NCBI GenBank assembly: GCA_003344405.1
Contig: NOWV01000185.1
Coordinates: forward strand, 62,001-126,000
Direction of reading: 5' to 3'
Length of the DNA stretch: 64,000 nucleotides
Source of the DNA: Trichoplax sp. H2
Lineage: Eukaryota > Placozoa > Uniplacotomia > Trichoplacea
The position numbers and the translations under genes were made by a program. Of the stretch, positions 49,276 through 62,333 are shown in pieces (position 1 is the stretch's first letter; each line of letters begins with the position of its first letter). The notes beneath the pieces are model-generated. The model made no database searches, was not told the origin of the DNA, and was given only the letters and a program-made list of their open reading frames with translations.

Positions 49276-52200
49276 TAAAAATTACAGATTTTCTTACTGA
49301 CTATTAACAATGAGTAATTTATAGATTACTCGAAATAGGCATACGTATAGAGCATCTCGAGAGATTTTATATTGTAGCTTCAACTTATATGGTACTTCAT
49401 TCTTTAGCTTAGGACAGAATTAGTATTACTCTAAACTGCCAGATTATTAAATTTAATAAGAGTAGTCTTGTGCATTATCACCTTGATAAGGTTGTGATAA
49501 TGAAAAGAATATCCTTAAAGTAATAATATTTTATTGATTTAGAATTCAGGTTACTTTATTATTATAGATTGCCATAGCACTAAATGTAATCATTAAGAAA
49601 GTAAAATATTTAAAAAGTTAGTGAAAGCTTTTAAGTATTCTACTATATTATAGATAATGGATTACTATAACGGAAAATATAAAAATGAAAGCATATTCTT
49701 ATAATCTATTATATAATAATAAAGAAGTCGATTTTATTTATTTATACTATGCAGCCGGTTGTAATATGAACTTATTAACGGAAAAGACAATTATAAGCTA
49801 TAAAACTAATTCATTATACTTTTAATCAGAAACGTCATAAAAATATTGATATTGTGAGCTTTGATTTCAGCAAGTATTATTATTATATAGGAATTAAAGA
49901 AGTTACATATATAATACACCAAAATACTACTCTAATATGCGATAATTTTAGTTATGGTGGGTCATAGTAACGGAAATTGTAAGAAATTGTCTTACTATAG
50001 TAAAAATAGTTAGCGTAGAAATATATTCTCATATATGCGGCGATAATTTTTCGGGTTTATTAAATAGTACGAGTTTAATACATGCATATATAATAAAATT
50101 TGTTCAGAAACCACGGACTTTACATCTGTATCCAGAATTTCGATTTATGATTCCATAAAGTATGATTTTCTTGCGTTTACTCATTACAAGATCAATGCTC
50201 GATACTTACAAGAGCAAATATGATACTCAATAATTGAGGAATAGTGCCTGTAATAGAAATAGTCCATGAGCATATTACTTTCACAAAAAAAGAAAAACAA
50301 ACAAGAACCAAGGGCAAATTATCTATCTTGTATGTATATTATAAGTCAATGGACAAATTAAATAAAATTGAAAGAAAACCTATCTCCGGATCGAATTAAA
50401 AACGCGAATGTGTTATTTTCTATAGGTTTAGTATTTAGAAGAAACAATATTGATAATCAATTGCTATAATAGTGCATAGAAAATTAGACGTCACGCAACG
50501 ATCATGATTTACTAATGTTAGTAACTATATCAAGTATAGTTTTAAAGGCAAATGATAGTAGCCTTAACATTATAAAGGTGTAACATCATATGTAATTCAC
50601 TTTTATTACATACTTAAGCATCATTTAATTAATCGTTGTAAAGCTAAGAAGTAAAGAAAATATTTACGGATATAATTCATAGTCATTTCAGAATATGATA
50701 TTGGATCATCACGATGTGCCTTAATAAACCTAAAATATCACAAATAACAATTTGTCATCTACAAGAATTTAAAGTTTAATTTCTATTATAAAAATAGTAG
50801 ATTATAAATTTGAGGTGTGGTAAAATGGTTTCCTGATTACTTTTAACTATGTTACCAATAAACATTTCATAACAAATCATCGAGCATAACATCTTGCTTC
50901 GGAATCGTCAGCTTATGAAGAATTATCCAATTTAGACATAGTATTTCGATATGACAGTCATTTATATATTATCTTCAGTCCATGTTTAAATAACTTTAAC
51001 TGACTGATATTCTTTATATTAACAGTTTATCAGTCATAATGTCTCAATTAAGAGGCTAAATTAGCGGTAGTTTTAGAAATGATAATTATCTATCTTGAAT
51101 TATTGAACAATTAATAAGCGTACACAAACAAAGATAGCTGGATCGGCCGATAATGGCTTCGGTGAAAGAATATCAATAAAGAAACCGGAAGATAGTATTT
51201 TTTGGAACTGGTAGTCTATGAATCAGTTCTATCTGAACATACATTTATCACAATTTGATAAAGACAAAGTAATTAGATGATTGTATTTTACTCTAGTTTT
51301 TCTGAGGAGTTATATTTATACCCTCTTAGCGTTGTTGGATTGAGTCGTTTAATCTTAAATGTAGTTGATAATTTTAATTGAAGAATATTACCGAATCATA
51401 TTTCAATTAATTTGATGATAGAAATAGTGCTAGAGATCATATTCAAGAGCTTGGCAATTCAAATCGTTTATTTCCGTAAAAGTAATCAGCTCTACCATTT
51501 GATAAAATGTTAATGAGTTGTAGTACCTTTGTGCTTCGTGATTTAGTTCCAGCTTTTTATTATTTCCTTTAAGGTATCTAGAGCATCCGATCATGCCAGC
51601 TGATAAAATTGATAATTGAGTATAATATCATAAGATTCGGATTGCATACTGATCTGTTTCAAAATTATGCTACCATATCTAGCAAAAGTAAACTATCCCG
51701 TCATACGGTCACTAATGCAAAATAAATAGAAGAAAATTACAACTAGAGACTCCTTAACATCGTAAATTGTTTAATTCCCTCGATCCTAGTTATGGCAATG
51801 TATAATCTTTTAGGTTATACAATAAAGATTTACATAATGTTTTGATGGAAGTTAAAAAAGCCACAGTTGATAGATAATAGTGAAGGGCGATTGAAATTTT
51901 TTGTAATTAAGTTACTTGAGTAAAATAAAGTATCAAGGCTTAAGAACAGTAAAGAAGATGAATACACATATAAGTTAACTTTAAATTAAGTTGACTATTT
52001 TAATATATCCACATAAATCAACTGCAATCTACGTATTGCAAGAGTAGCCGCTATACCCGTAAAATGCATCAAATCAATATCAAAGATTTATTTTCCAGAC
52101 GGGCATATTACAAGCATTAATCAGCCATTTATGAATTAATAATAACGTCATCTTACCCATAATTAATCATTGACAGCTGTAATTTACATTTGAGTTGGCC

Positions 52201-52614
52201 AATGAAATAAAGAGTGTAATTCGTTGTTAATACGGTAATTAAACCTATTTGCTAGGTAATTTTCATGCTTTAAAACTATGTGATGTAGCAATTATACTTA
52301 GTAAGATTCTATGCAACAGAAGCTCTAACTTTGGAATCTGAAAAATCTATAGTACCCTGTACCGCTTCCGATATTAAAGCCTAGCGGTAATAAGAGGACT
52401 TAGTAGAAGATCACAAGAGTCTTCTATCGTATAATTCTGCAGTGCTTGCAGCCCGAGTGTAATTTCAGTTATAATTTAAAATTTTTCACGAACGACCTGC
52501 ATGTTATGACCTAGTAAACCATACACTATAGTAAGTATAATTTAGTCAAGGTAATAGTTATTAACTCTTATATTTGTGTCCTTACTGACGAGTTAATTAA
52601 TAATTATTTAATTA

Positions 52615-52862
52615 AAATTTTCGCGTAACTACGTTGACACAGTAACCAATGTAATTGAAAAAAATATAAAATATATAATTTATATATATGTAAATTTGGC
52701 ATAATTTAAACGACTTAATACTAGATCGATATAGATAAAAATTTTTGCTTGATTACGTCGATATGGTAGCCAACGTAATTAAGAAAACGCGAAATTTATA
52801 ATTAATGCAGACGGAAATTTTGCATGATTTAAACAACTTGATGTTAGACCGATATAGATGTA
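52615..52862. repeat. Tandem duplication, about 126 bp x 2
   Basis: The copies share AAAATTTT.GC.T.A.TACGT.GA.A, GTA.CCAA.GTAATT, AATTT.GCAT.ATTTAAAC.ACTT and GA.CGATATAGAT in order. They are diverged and non-coding. Confidence 0.7.
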
Positions 52863-54760
52863 AAGAATTTCACAACGTCTAAATCATTTTGTTGTTTTGA
52901 TATAATAAAAGTTATCACGTAATATGTTTTAATTAATTTATATATTAGATAAGGAATGAGATTCGATATTAATTGATTTCAACCCGTTTAAATTAAGGTA
53001 ACCATCTATTTTTCCTTTCTGATCTTTAAATATTTTAAAGTAGACAATATGATCATTTCCTAGTCTCTTCGGAAGGCGATCAATATTTTGATTGGGTAAT
53101 AATCATGGTAAATAATGGATAAGAAATCATTATTAGAAATGCCTGCTAATAGAGACAAGCTCAAATTCTTTCCGAGATGTGTTTCGGCACATAAGGCTAT
53201 CAACTTATTAGATATAGCGAAATTTGCTACTGTTTCACTTTTAAAATCTTTGCGTAAATTTTTTACAAATAGATTGTATTACCAGAAGCAATTGATGTAT
53301 CTAATCACAACCTGAAGGAAGGCATGTTATTTCTTAGGAAGCACGTTTTATATTTTATTGTATTATTAATGAGATTGAAAATGATAGAATTGTACGATAA
53401 GATATAAATGCTAAATGAAGTATAACAGAAATTTTTTTAATAAAGACATATTTAATAATTAGAGAATAGATAAATATACTTACATGGATGACGATTGAAC
53501 GCTTACGGGCTGAAATAAATTAATTTCGATTTTTAAAATATCATCTTGCTATTGCAATTGTCTAATATTCTTCGCTCTAATGGCCGATTCTATACACATA
53601 TTAGACATAGTAATTACACATTATATGTATAGCTAACACCAAAGATTTGATAATACTGAAGTAATAGCAAATGGAGTCTATGAAGCGGATAATGTAGCAG
53701 ATATTATTTCAAAGCTATAATCTTACGATACTATTTGCAGAAAAAATTAAGATAAACAATAGCAGTTCAGTATTTTAATAGAATCATTTAGAAGAAAAAA
53801 GAGAAATTTATCTATGGTAATATTTTACGTTGATTTAACCAGGCAACGATAAGTATCTTGGATATCGTTTCAAAGCTATAAATTAATATATTTAATTAAA
53901 CACATGTCATGGATACCTTATTATAAGATAATTATATTTCTGTTGGACTAATAATGATTTAAGCTATTTATTAGTCTCTCTCAAGTATAACAATTCGAGT
54001 ATATACATATAAAAAATCTTAAAACGTGGGAATATAAGACGTTGAAATTTATGCAAGTATTGAGAAAAAGTTGAAAGATGAAATTAAAACGCAGATTCAA
54101 GATAACTAGCCTAGCTTACGCCATTGTTATGATTAACTGTAGCGAATTATAAGCGAGGATAAAAATGATATTAACATTCCATTAATTTAAGTCTTGAAAG
54201 GTTATATCTAGTCTACGCCTATCTTTGCGCTAAGCATTTGTAGATAGTCGATAAATTACAGTAGTTATTGTCGCGTTTAAAAATGATGCCATCAAGAAGA
54301 TTGATTCTTAAAATTGGCATTTATTCCATTTGTATTTTATAGAGGGAAATAGACGTTGCATAGCTGTCGAAAGAAGATGATAGCACCTTACGTTATAGGT
54401 AGTTTCAAAGCTATCGAGGTATCTTCTATTCACTGATTTAAGAATAGTGGATTGAAATATGACATTTCGGCTGCGTTATTGAATGAATCTCTATAAAAAG
54501 TAGACAAAAACCCTGCAAACTATTCATAGCCATTGCTTAATAATGAAACAGATTATAGCATTAAAAAAAGTAGCTGTTGAAATCTACTGTAACCAAAATT
54601 GGCCGTTAAATATGCAATCAACAAGCTGCGATTTGAAGTGCATGATTCGGCGATAGTGTTAATTGTGTCAGCCAGCTCTAGCTTAAATCTGTTGCCCAAA
54701 TTTCAGCAGAGCCAGGAGATTGCATATATTGCTATATTGACGAACATAAAATGGCTATCT

Positions 54761-54766
54761 TTTATT
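54761..54766 (-). terminator. Candidate poly(A) signal of the fourth receptor
   Basis: AATAAA on minus, 57 nt past the stop codon at 54823. Confidence 0.45.
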
Positions 54767-54822
54767 GCGGGTGCATTCAGATATATTGACGTAATAGAAC
54801 TAGCCATAACCATTTTCAACTA

Positions 54823-55893
54823 CTATATTAAATGAGTACTTGTCATTCTAGTTGTACTTGCTGATTGTAATAAAGGTTTCTTTCGTGAAATTCGTAAAAA
54901 CTCTGCTATTTCTTTTCGTAGATCTTGACTAAAAAGGATAAATATAAATGGATTATAGGCGGGATAGGAGAAAGCAAGTTCACGCAAACCATACGATGAA
55001 GCTTTTAAAGCATTCATTAAAACTCCTAAATGTTTCTTCCGTATCTCCCATGGCAAGTCGCCTAATGAAAACGCAATGAATAAGCAGACGAAGTATGGTA
55101 CAGTAAATATCAGAAATACCACAGAGGTAACAATTAAAGGTCGTGCCGCCCTAAATTTTTTAATAATTCGTTGTCTTCCCCTTTTTAGTTCTTCCATGGA
55201 TTTACTTTGCTGATAATCAATATTTCTAACATGTCGCAATGCAACTACAAAAAGATAACCATGACATAGAATTATGACTGAATAGGGCAGAATAATGCAT
55301 AAGCTATAAAATACGTAATGATAGTTAGCTTCTTCTGATATTGATCCCGTTAAATATGTAACATTGCTCTTTCGTCGTAAAGGACTGATGATTGGATAAA
55401 ATGACACAAATAAGGAAATTAGCCAGACCAAGGTTAAATTAAGGCCTACAATACTTGGTCTAACGAAACTCTTGTACTGGAATGGAAAAGCGATAATAAC
55501 CACTTTATCCACTGCATCGGATGCTAAATGGAAACAGAATGAAGCCAGTAAGAAATTGCGCAATGGCTTTTGAATTATTTTTAGGACAGAGGTTGCTGGA
55601 GATGAAGAAATCCAAGGATAAGGTAGGCAGTAAAGCAATGCTAAAATGATGGAAGTAAAACACATACTACATAATCGGATGTGAGGAATTTTCCATAATG
55701 TCCTTCGTGTTATAATAATGTAAGCTAGTGGAGCATTGATAGTTAATGCGATGATGCCAGTGATTCCATTATAAATGGCCGTAATAGTTATACTTAGCAT
55801 CACGCCATTGCCATTAGCATTTCTTGTTGTATTGATTGGCAATGAAGACAAAGTTGTGTTGATACTCATGCTGATTTGTTGTTGGATATTCAA
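54823..55893 (-). CDS. Rhodopsin-like (class A) GPCR, intronless, no TM3-ECL2 disulfide
   Basis: A 356-residue seven-transmembrane receptor of the same family. Sequons N12 and N21 lie in the N terminus and N177 in the second extracellular loop. Landmarks are N53 (TM1), YCLPYP at 88-93, DKV at 129-131 for DRY, W157 (TM4), RAARP at 248-252, P266 (TM6), LRELAFSYPA at 303-312 and NPFIF at 314-318 for NPxxY. Both cysteines of the class A disulfide are gone: the TM3 position is K105 and the loop position is Y180 when aligned to the paralogues. TM2 has no aspartate and the TM6 tryptophan is threonine. The frame is complete, so this is divergence and not a pseudogene. The first Met is used; M8 is a possible alternative. 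Ligand unknown. Confidence 0.92.
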   Translation of the reverse strand: MNIQQQISMSINTTLSSLPINTTRNANGNGVMLSITITAIYNGITGIIALTINAPLAYIIITRRTLWKIPHIRLCSMCFTSIILALLYCLPYPWISSSPATSVLKIIQKPLRNFLLASFCFHLASDAVDKVVIIAFPFQYKSFVRPSIVGLNLTLVWLISLFVSFYPIISPLRRKSNVTYLTGSISEEANYHYVFYSLCIILPYSVIILCHGYLFVVALRHVRNIDYQQSKSMEELKRGRQRIIKKFRAARPLIVTSVVFLIFTVPYFVCLFIAFSLGDLPWEIRKKHLGVLMNALKASSYGLRELAFSYPAYNPFIFILFSQDLRKEIAEFLRISRKKPLLQSASTTRMTSTHLI

Positions 55894-58540
55894 TTGTATT
55901 GAATATTAGAAAATGAATCGATTCAGCTAGCCAGTAATACCAGTCGATGCAATACTAATTTATTAACCAGACACTCAGGTCGATTGCTGGAGTATTTTAT
56001 CGATTTAGAATAAACCTCAACATAAATATTGATGTAGAATTCTAATAGAATTTCTTCCTCCACCATGCGCTATTTTGCTGTTGAAGATCAATTTTTAGAC
56101 CTACTATCTAGATTGATTTCGACTTGGACTTTTGTGATCTCCAATTTTTTTTCTACAACTTGAATGGCTAGTATAAGCAAGCGAAGAGCAAATAAATGAT
56201 TGATCACAAACTTATTATCTATAGCTGAAAAAGATGCAAGACAAGCTGACTGCTAGACGTTGCTTTGAGGAATGATTTATTCAACAACTCGTGGGATATA
56301 TATATATAGCTACTCAAAATGAGATGGATCACAAGTTTTACTTTATAGAAATAGACAAGCATACAAATGCATTGAATGGATAAAACGATAATAAATTCAT
56401 GCTTTCAAGAGATAATTTCAATTTATATTATTGATGATATTTTCTTGATTTTGTTTTGTAAGCGTCTTATATCAACAAAGGTAATATTGTTTCCAATTTC
56501 TCAAAATCCTTAACGTCGATAAAATAACAACTATCAAAAGAAAAAATACAAGCTGGCTGTATACCGTAATTTGTTTTTAGTTACTGTAATACCACAATTC
56601 TATTTGTTTTATTACATATGCAATTTTCCTTGGCTGTAACACCCCCACATTGTGAAAATCAGCGTACTTCTTTTCACCCCGTCAATATTATTCTTCTATC
56701 GTTTCAAATCATCCATCACCTTAATTAATCTATTCTATAACGTCCTACGTTGACACTATTATAATATACAGAAAGAAACGATCAAGAAAACGCAACTCCT
56801 ATTGAGTGATGGCAAACAAAAAGAATAAGAAATGGAATAATAAATGGATGGCACAATATCCATCTAGAAGAATGGATTGGATATTTCCATACACCGATAG
56901 CCGCTGACGGGGGGAAAATAGCGGCCATAAATAATTGAATCAAGAACAACTAATCGGTTTGTCTCATAAATTATCAATCGTTTTGAGTGAGGTTCCTAGT
57001 GATGTTGATATCTATCGGTATAGAAAGTAGGATAGCTCTAATGCATTAATACAGAGAAACATCATAAAACATCTAGACTTATTTAAACATCGCACCTGTA
57101 CTTTAAATTAACAATTTAACTGTCGTAAGAGGAAATGCCTACTTTTGCAAGGGAAAGAAGACTTGTAATAGTCACGAATAATATCCATCGTCAAGGCTGA
57201 TACCGATATCAACAGAGAATGAAAGAAAATAGTGAAAGAAAATAGAAAAGCTGAGATACTACTAAAATGATCTCTAGCTATAGCCATGTTGATTATAGTC
57301 TGGATAGTTACATTTTGCTTCCATTAAAATTGTATTTTCTCTAGCGTACATTAATTCAACAGAATAGAAGCCTTATCCAGATAGGATAACAAATTATCCA
57401 GAGCCAATCTTATTCAATAGGCTCTATTAAATTATTGTATCAAATCCAATAGCTTCCAATTGTGACTCCATATTCTTTAAATGGGATCAAATAGATCAAA
57501 GGCAATAATAGAGAATGTCGATGTGATAATTAATAAATCAAATGGTCTATTTCACGCATAGATTGGCCTTAAGAATTTGTGTACTCAGTTCATTTGTGAT
57601 TAGGCCGTAAAATTGACTTTGTTGATTATTATTGTTGCCGGTTGCTACTTAAAGTTCGCTTGTGTTTATTCATGTTACTTGGTTGCTTTGAGTTATATGT
57701 TATTCAGTTGATAATTGCAAGTCGGAAGTTTTACAATTCCTTTTGCTTTCTACTTTAATTTTGGTTAGTACAGCATATCTTTTCAATAAACTAAGCCTAT
57801 TAAGTTACCCTAAATTCAACCATTGCGATACAGTATAGCATAAGTTTTTAGTTATAAATTTACTTTATTATTTTTTGTCTTTCTAACATCAATACAACTC
57901 CGCTATGATATACAATAAATAGAAAGACCAAGGCTTTCGCTCATATGTTCGCACAAGTATATATCAATAAATAGATTATTAACAACCGATATTGGAAAAC
58001 ATTGATTCGTTGATATGATTTTATAAAATCAATTATGTTACGCTTTATTTTACTTGCTCTATTTTTAATTAAAACCGCACGAATAGTTATTGATATTAAT
58101 TCCTGATAAACTTATTGATGAAGTTATTGCTGATTACTTTTCTTATTTTTATATTCTACAAACTCAGATACAGAATAGGTTTCATGGGTTTTTAATGACC
58201 TATAGTTTATTTACACTTTACTAGCTTAACGTTCAAGATAAATCGGATTATATCCTTGATACTATATTTTCCACGTATTAGTAATATCACATTTAGAATC
58301 TTCTGCCTTATTCTACATTAAAATTAAGCGTATCAATAATCACTAAAATTTCAAAAGTGATAAAAGCCTCTAATCAAATAGATGGCTAAAAAATAGAACT
58401 ATCAAAGCAAGCAGAGTGGAATTATAAGCTTAATTATTTCACACCATGGATATTTTATTATTTCTGGCCTTAAAAATGCATAAAATGGGGGTTAATTTAC
58501 CATGAAATAGATTACAAATTCAAATAGTCTAAGCAGCATA

Positions 58541-58968
58541 TTTTAATTTATTCCATTCTAGTGGTTATCAAGTCAAACTGTAAAGCAATACGTTCTCATT
58601 TAGTCTATTCAGATTGATATATGAAATAGTCATCGATTTTAGCCGACAGTTTATTTTAACTGTTTTTCTACATTTCTTCCTCGAAAAATAACTACTAAAC
58701 TAACTGCTGTTTAATCAATTTCAGAAGATTGATATTTCTATCTCAAATCGTTTAAGCTGTTTAAGCTGTTTATTGCAATCTATCCCATTTTAGCTGCTAT
58801 TAAGTCATGCTGTAAATCAATATTTCTCTTTAAGTCTAATTTAATTAATATATGAACCAGCTTTCAATTTCACGCCGAAAGTTTATTTCAAGCATTATTT
58901 CTGCTTTCCTTTTATGAAAATGACCACTCAACTAACTGAAGATCAATCAATTTCTATAAAAATTATTC
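58541..58968. repeat. Tandem duplication, period about 230 bp
   Basis: Copies at about 58541-58738 and 58770-58968 share TATTAAGTCA/ATCAAGTCA, CTGTAAA.CAATA, TTTAGTCTA/TTAAGTCTA, ATATATGAA, CCGA.AGTTTATTT, CTAACTG and TCAATCAATTTC/TTTAATCAATTTC in order. Confidence 0.75.
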
Positions 58969-61683
58969 AATCTGTTCCGATATCAGTATAAGAATTTCAA
59001 CTTTATTTATTGTTTCCGTTAATTACTGCCGTAGTTGTTATCAAATTAATCAATAAATTAAATCCTGTTTAGGTATGTAGCAATCATTTATCAGTATAAA
59101 GTAAACTAAATATCGATGCTAAACAAATCGATGTCAATATATATTCAGCTTGCTGATCATTTTGATTCAATGTCATTAATAATTTAGCATCTGCTGATTC
59201 TAAAGCCTGATACTCCATCATTTTAGCCTTCCATTATTGTAATAACTCTACTTGTAAAGTATTGTCAACCCTATTCAATTATCCATTCGTTTATATTTAT
59301 TTTAATCTAAATTCGGTAAATATGCAACTATCCTGTAGCGATCTTAGTATTTGTTGTTAAAATTTTTTTACTCTTCCGGTGTTAGTTAAAGGTACTGTAG
59401 CTTACACTTATCGCAAATCCATCCATCATAGCAAGATCTTGTTCTGTAGAGGAAGAATATAGATCAACTTTGTATTTTTGAACTCGTATTCAAGAGTAAA
59501 AGCCCCCTGTTCAATTTATTTCTGATAAAATAGATGGAAAAACCGGATTGATCATTCGAAGATGTAATTCCAATCTTTTAAAATAGGGCTTTCCTTTTAA
59601 CTTAAAGATATAATTCAAAATTAGCTGGAATAAAAGATAATCTATCATTGCTACCGGTATTGTAAGATATCGATTTTTCTTTTTGATGGTAATTGCGATC
59701 CAGTATTATGGTCAGATAATACGTCAACGTCCAGTGTAAATTCAATCTATTAGTATCTGGCCATTAAAAATTGAGATATAATAGTCAATGTGTTGAATCT
59801 GCGTCAAATTGTTATTATAATTAGCTATTGATATTCATGATAGAACAATATTGATGTAAGAATGCCCTGCCTTTCTCCTATATAATCGTACTAGCTACGA
59901 AAACAGATAATAGTCTATTCAAATAATATCCAGGAAGCATGGAGAAGATTGAAAGTTATTAAGACCTGTATTAACTCTCAAGATAGTCTAGGATGGCTTT
60001 GTGACTTTAGGTCAACTTGATAACGAGAAAGGTGGGAAAAATAAGTCCATGAGGATAGCCACTAGCCACTGTTATCATCACTTTCCAATTATTATATATA
60101 TATATTCCGACATTGGCCGTAATATATATATATATAACAAATTAATAAACAACGTCGATATCACCATGACAATAACTGGCTAAGTATGCAAAATTCAAGA
60201 AATGATCTTTGCATTTCTTTTGGCTACGAACAGCTTGTAACAATCTTGGCATGAAGTAGCTCTATTGAGAATTGAAATTTCTATTCCTACACTATAGAAA
60301 TCGTAATTAGATATTGAAAAGCCAACCAATTTATGCCCCCCAAATAATGCAAAATATTGCCTAATATCATTGTCAATGAGTAAAATTTAACCCTTGGATG
60401 ACAGCTGAAAGGATCAATAACTCACGTTACTAGGGCCATAGAAATCAATCTATGCAAAAAATTATTCAACACTTCTGATCTGTTCCATAATCATCTCTGA
60501 CATCTTGTCAATAGATGCAAAATATCGTATAGTGTGCATAAGTAAAAAGTGCTACGGAATAAATAACTTATTCTCAGAGTTGTAGACAATCTAATTTTTC
60601 AATAGATAAAAAGCGATTCAACATATAGAATCGAGTAGAAAATGACTTCTGAAATCCTTTACTATATTATCATCTGCTTGGACTTCCAGGTAGACAAGAA
60701 TAGATTGATTCGTGAGTCATATTCTTAATTTTAAAAAATGGATTCAGTATTAAAATAATTGACTTACGAGCGCTGTTTGGGTGTCCAAATTGACCTTGAT
60801 ATCATTTATAAGGGTTTTAAAATACCGAAAGTCTTAGTACAGAATAATTAATTAAGCAATTTATTATCAAGGCTAAAGGATAAAAGAAGTAACAAAATAG
60901 GAATGTACTATATTGATTATTCAATGGACTAAATATACTAAATAGGATAAATAGCAAACATTCGTTTCCTTGTAGATGAGTAATCATTTTTCTCTCCAAT
61001 ATCTTACTGTTTATCATCTAAATCAATAGCTTAAATTTTTAAACCATTAATGAATTATTTAACTTCAAGAATTCGCACGATGCAACGAACAGATCGATTT
61101 CTCAATTAATTTTAAATTGGAAATTGATGATAGCGTGAATCATTAGCCAAGTTATCGTGACCATCTTGGGTATTGGTCTGGAATAATCATAAGTATATAT
61201 GGCCTTGTAAATGCAGAGGATTATTCTTTACATTAATTATTTTCAATGGGAAAGTCAATGAATGATCTATTAATTCAAAGTATAGTGGATGATGATTATA
61301 ACTAAAAATAAATCAAATTACTAGTAGAATACAATAAGGCAAGCTAGAAAATTTATAGTAATCATATTTTAATTTTAAAAACAGCTCACTATTACAAATT
61401 ATTTAATCAACTGTAACTATCGCTCTCATCATTTTTATTTTCTTAAGGGGAATTGATTATCTTTTCCTTTTTTCTTTTTCTATTGGCTTTGGCTTTATTC
61501 TTGAAAAGTAAGACAGTCATAATTATGAGAAAAAATTTTTTAATTCCCTCTATCCAATTTCTGAAATAAACCTGCAAAAAAAGTATTTATAAATTTCATA
61601 GCATTGTCCAAACAGGTTAAAATGGCTTTCATAATTGGTAAGAATAGTAATTTTAAATTTTTTCTTGGCTATGGTGGGCAACC

Positions 61684-61740
61684 CTATTCACTATTACAAT
61701 CCCATTATAAAAAATATGCCGGTACCTGTATAGTGAATAG
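61684..61740. repeat. Inverted repeat, 11-bp arms, 35-nt spacer
   Basis: CTATTCACTAT (61684-61694) and ATAGTGAATAG (61730-61740). The spacer contains CCGGTACC. Confidence 0.75.
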
Positions 61741-62306
61741 TTAAGATATTCTTGACTCGCTGAATTGGTTTTCTATAGAAAAAAGATACCGGTAATAACT
61801 ATGCTGAATTTGAATGTTCTGAATGAATAACTTTCATATTAATAAAATGACTAATTAGAATTTCTGCTGATCATTTTGCATTTCAGATATATTGCCAAGG
61901 AAAAAACAATTAGTATTTTTCTAAAAATAGCGATTCTGCACAGAATTAGCATGTATAAACTATTGCCTATTCTACAGTCATTAAGATCATTTTTCTATTT
62001 TAATTCTAAAATTCCAAGAGTTAAATTCGAGTGAATCAATCAACATTAAAATTTCCGAAACGATTGAGGAGTTTATATTTTCAAGATAAACTGACTGAAA
62101 TGATAGTTTTAATAAATGAAGGTAAAGAAAATTTAACTTTTCAACTCTGCTAGTAAACTAAAAATGCCCAATATTTTTAGACTTAGGTTGCTATTGATCT
62201 TTAATCTTCATCTTTCCAATTTCTCTATGCCGGTTTAACAGTATCAAAAGAATTTTACTGGTTTGTCTTAATATCATCTACAATATGAAATAATACTCCC
62301 AAGGCG

Positions 62307-62333
62307 AATCCATGCACTCAAAGTGCATGGATT
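62307..62333. repeat. Perfect inverted repeat, 12-bp arms, 3-nt loop
   Basis: AATCCATGCACT (62307-62318), loop CAA, AGTGCATGGATT (62322-62333). It stands alone in gene-free DNA. Confidence 0.9.

Larger units (their letters stand above)
48385..49763. repeat. Haplotype-type direct duplication around gap 3
   Basis: Sequence 48385-49014 recurs at 49035-49763 with scattered substitutions, single-base indels and one 100-bp insertion in the second copy. Again a pair of alleles joined by 20 N. Confidence 0.88.
49764..54822. other. Intergenic stretch, one tandem duplication
   Basis: Contains the duplication at 52615-52862 and a loosely repeated TTTCAAAGCTAT motif (near 53708, 53868 and 54409). Frames at 53115-53315 and 54599-54835 (plus) show no domain; the second converges on the fourth receptor and begins with TTG. 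Confidence 0.4.

Noticed and set aside
54599-54835. 78-codon plus frame overlapping the fourth receptor's end
   Set aside because: Begins with TTG, no domain, and overlaps the 3' end of a well-supported gene.
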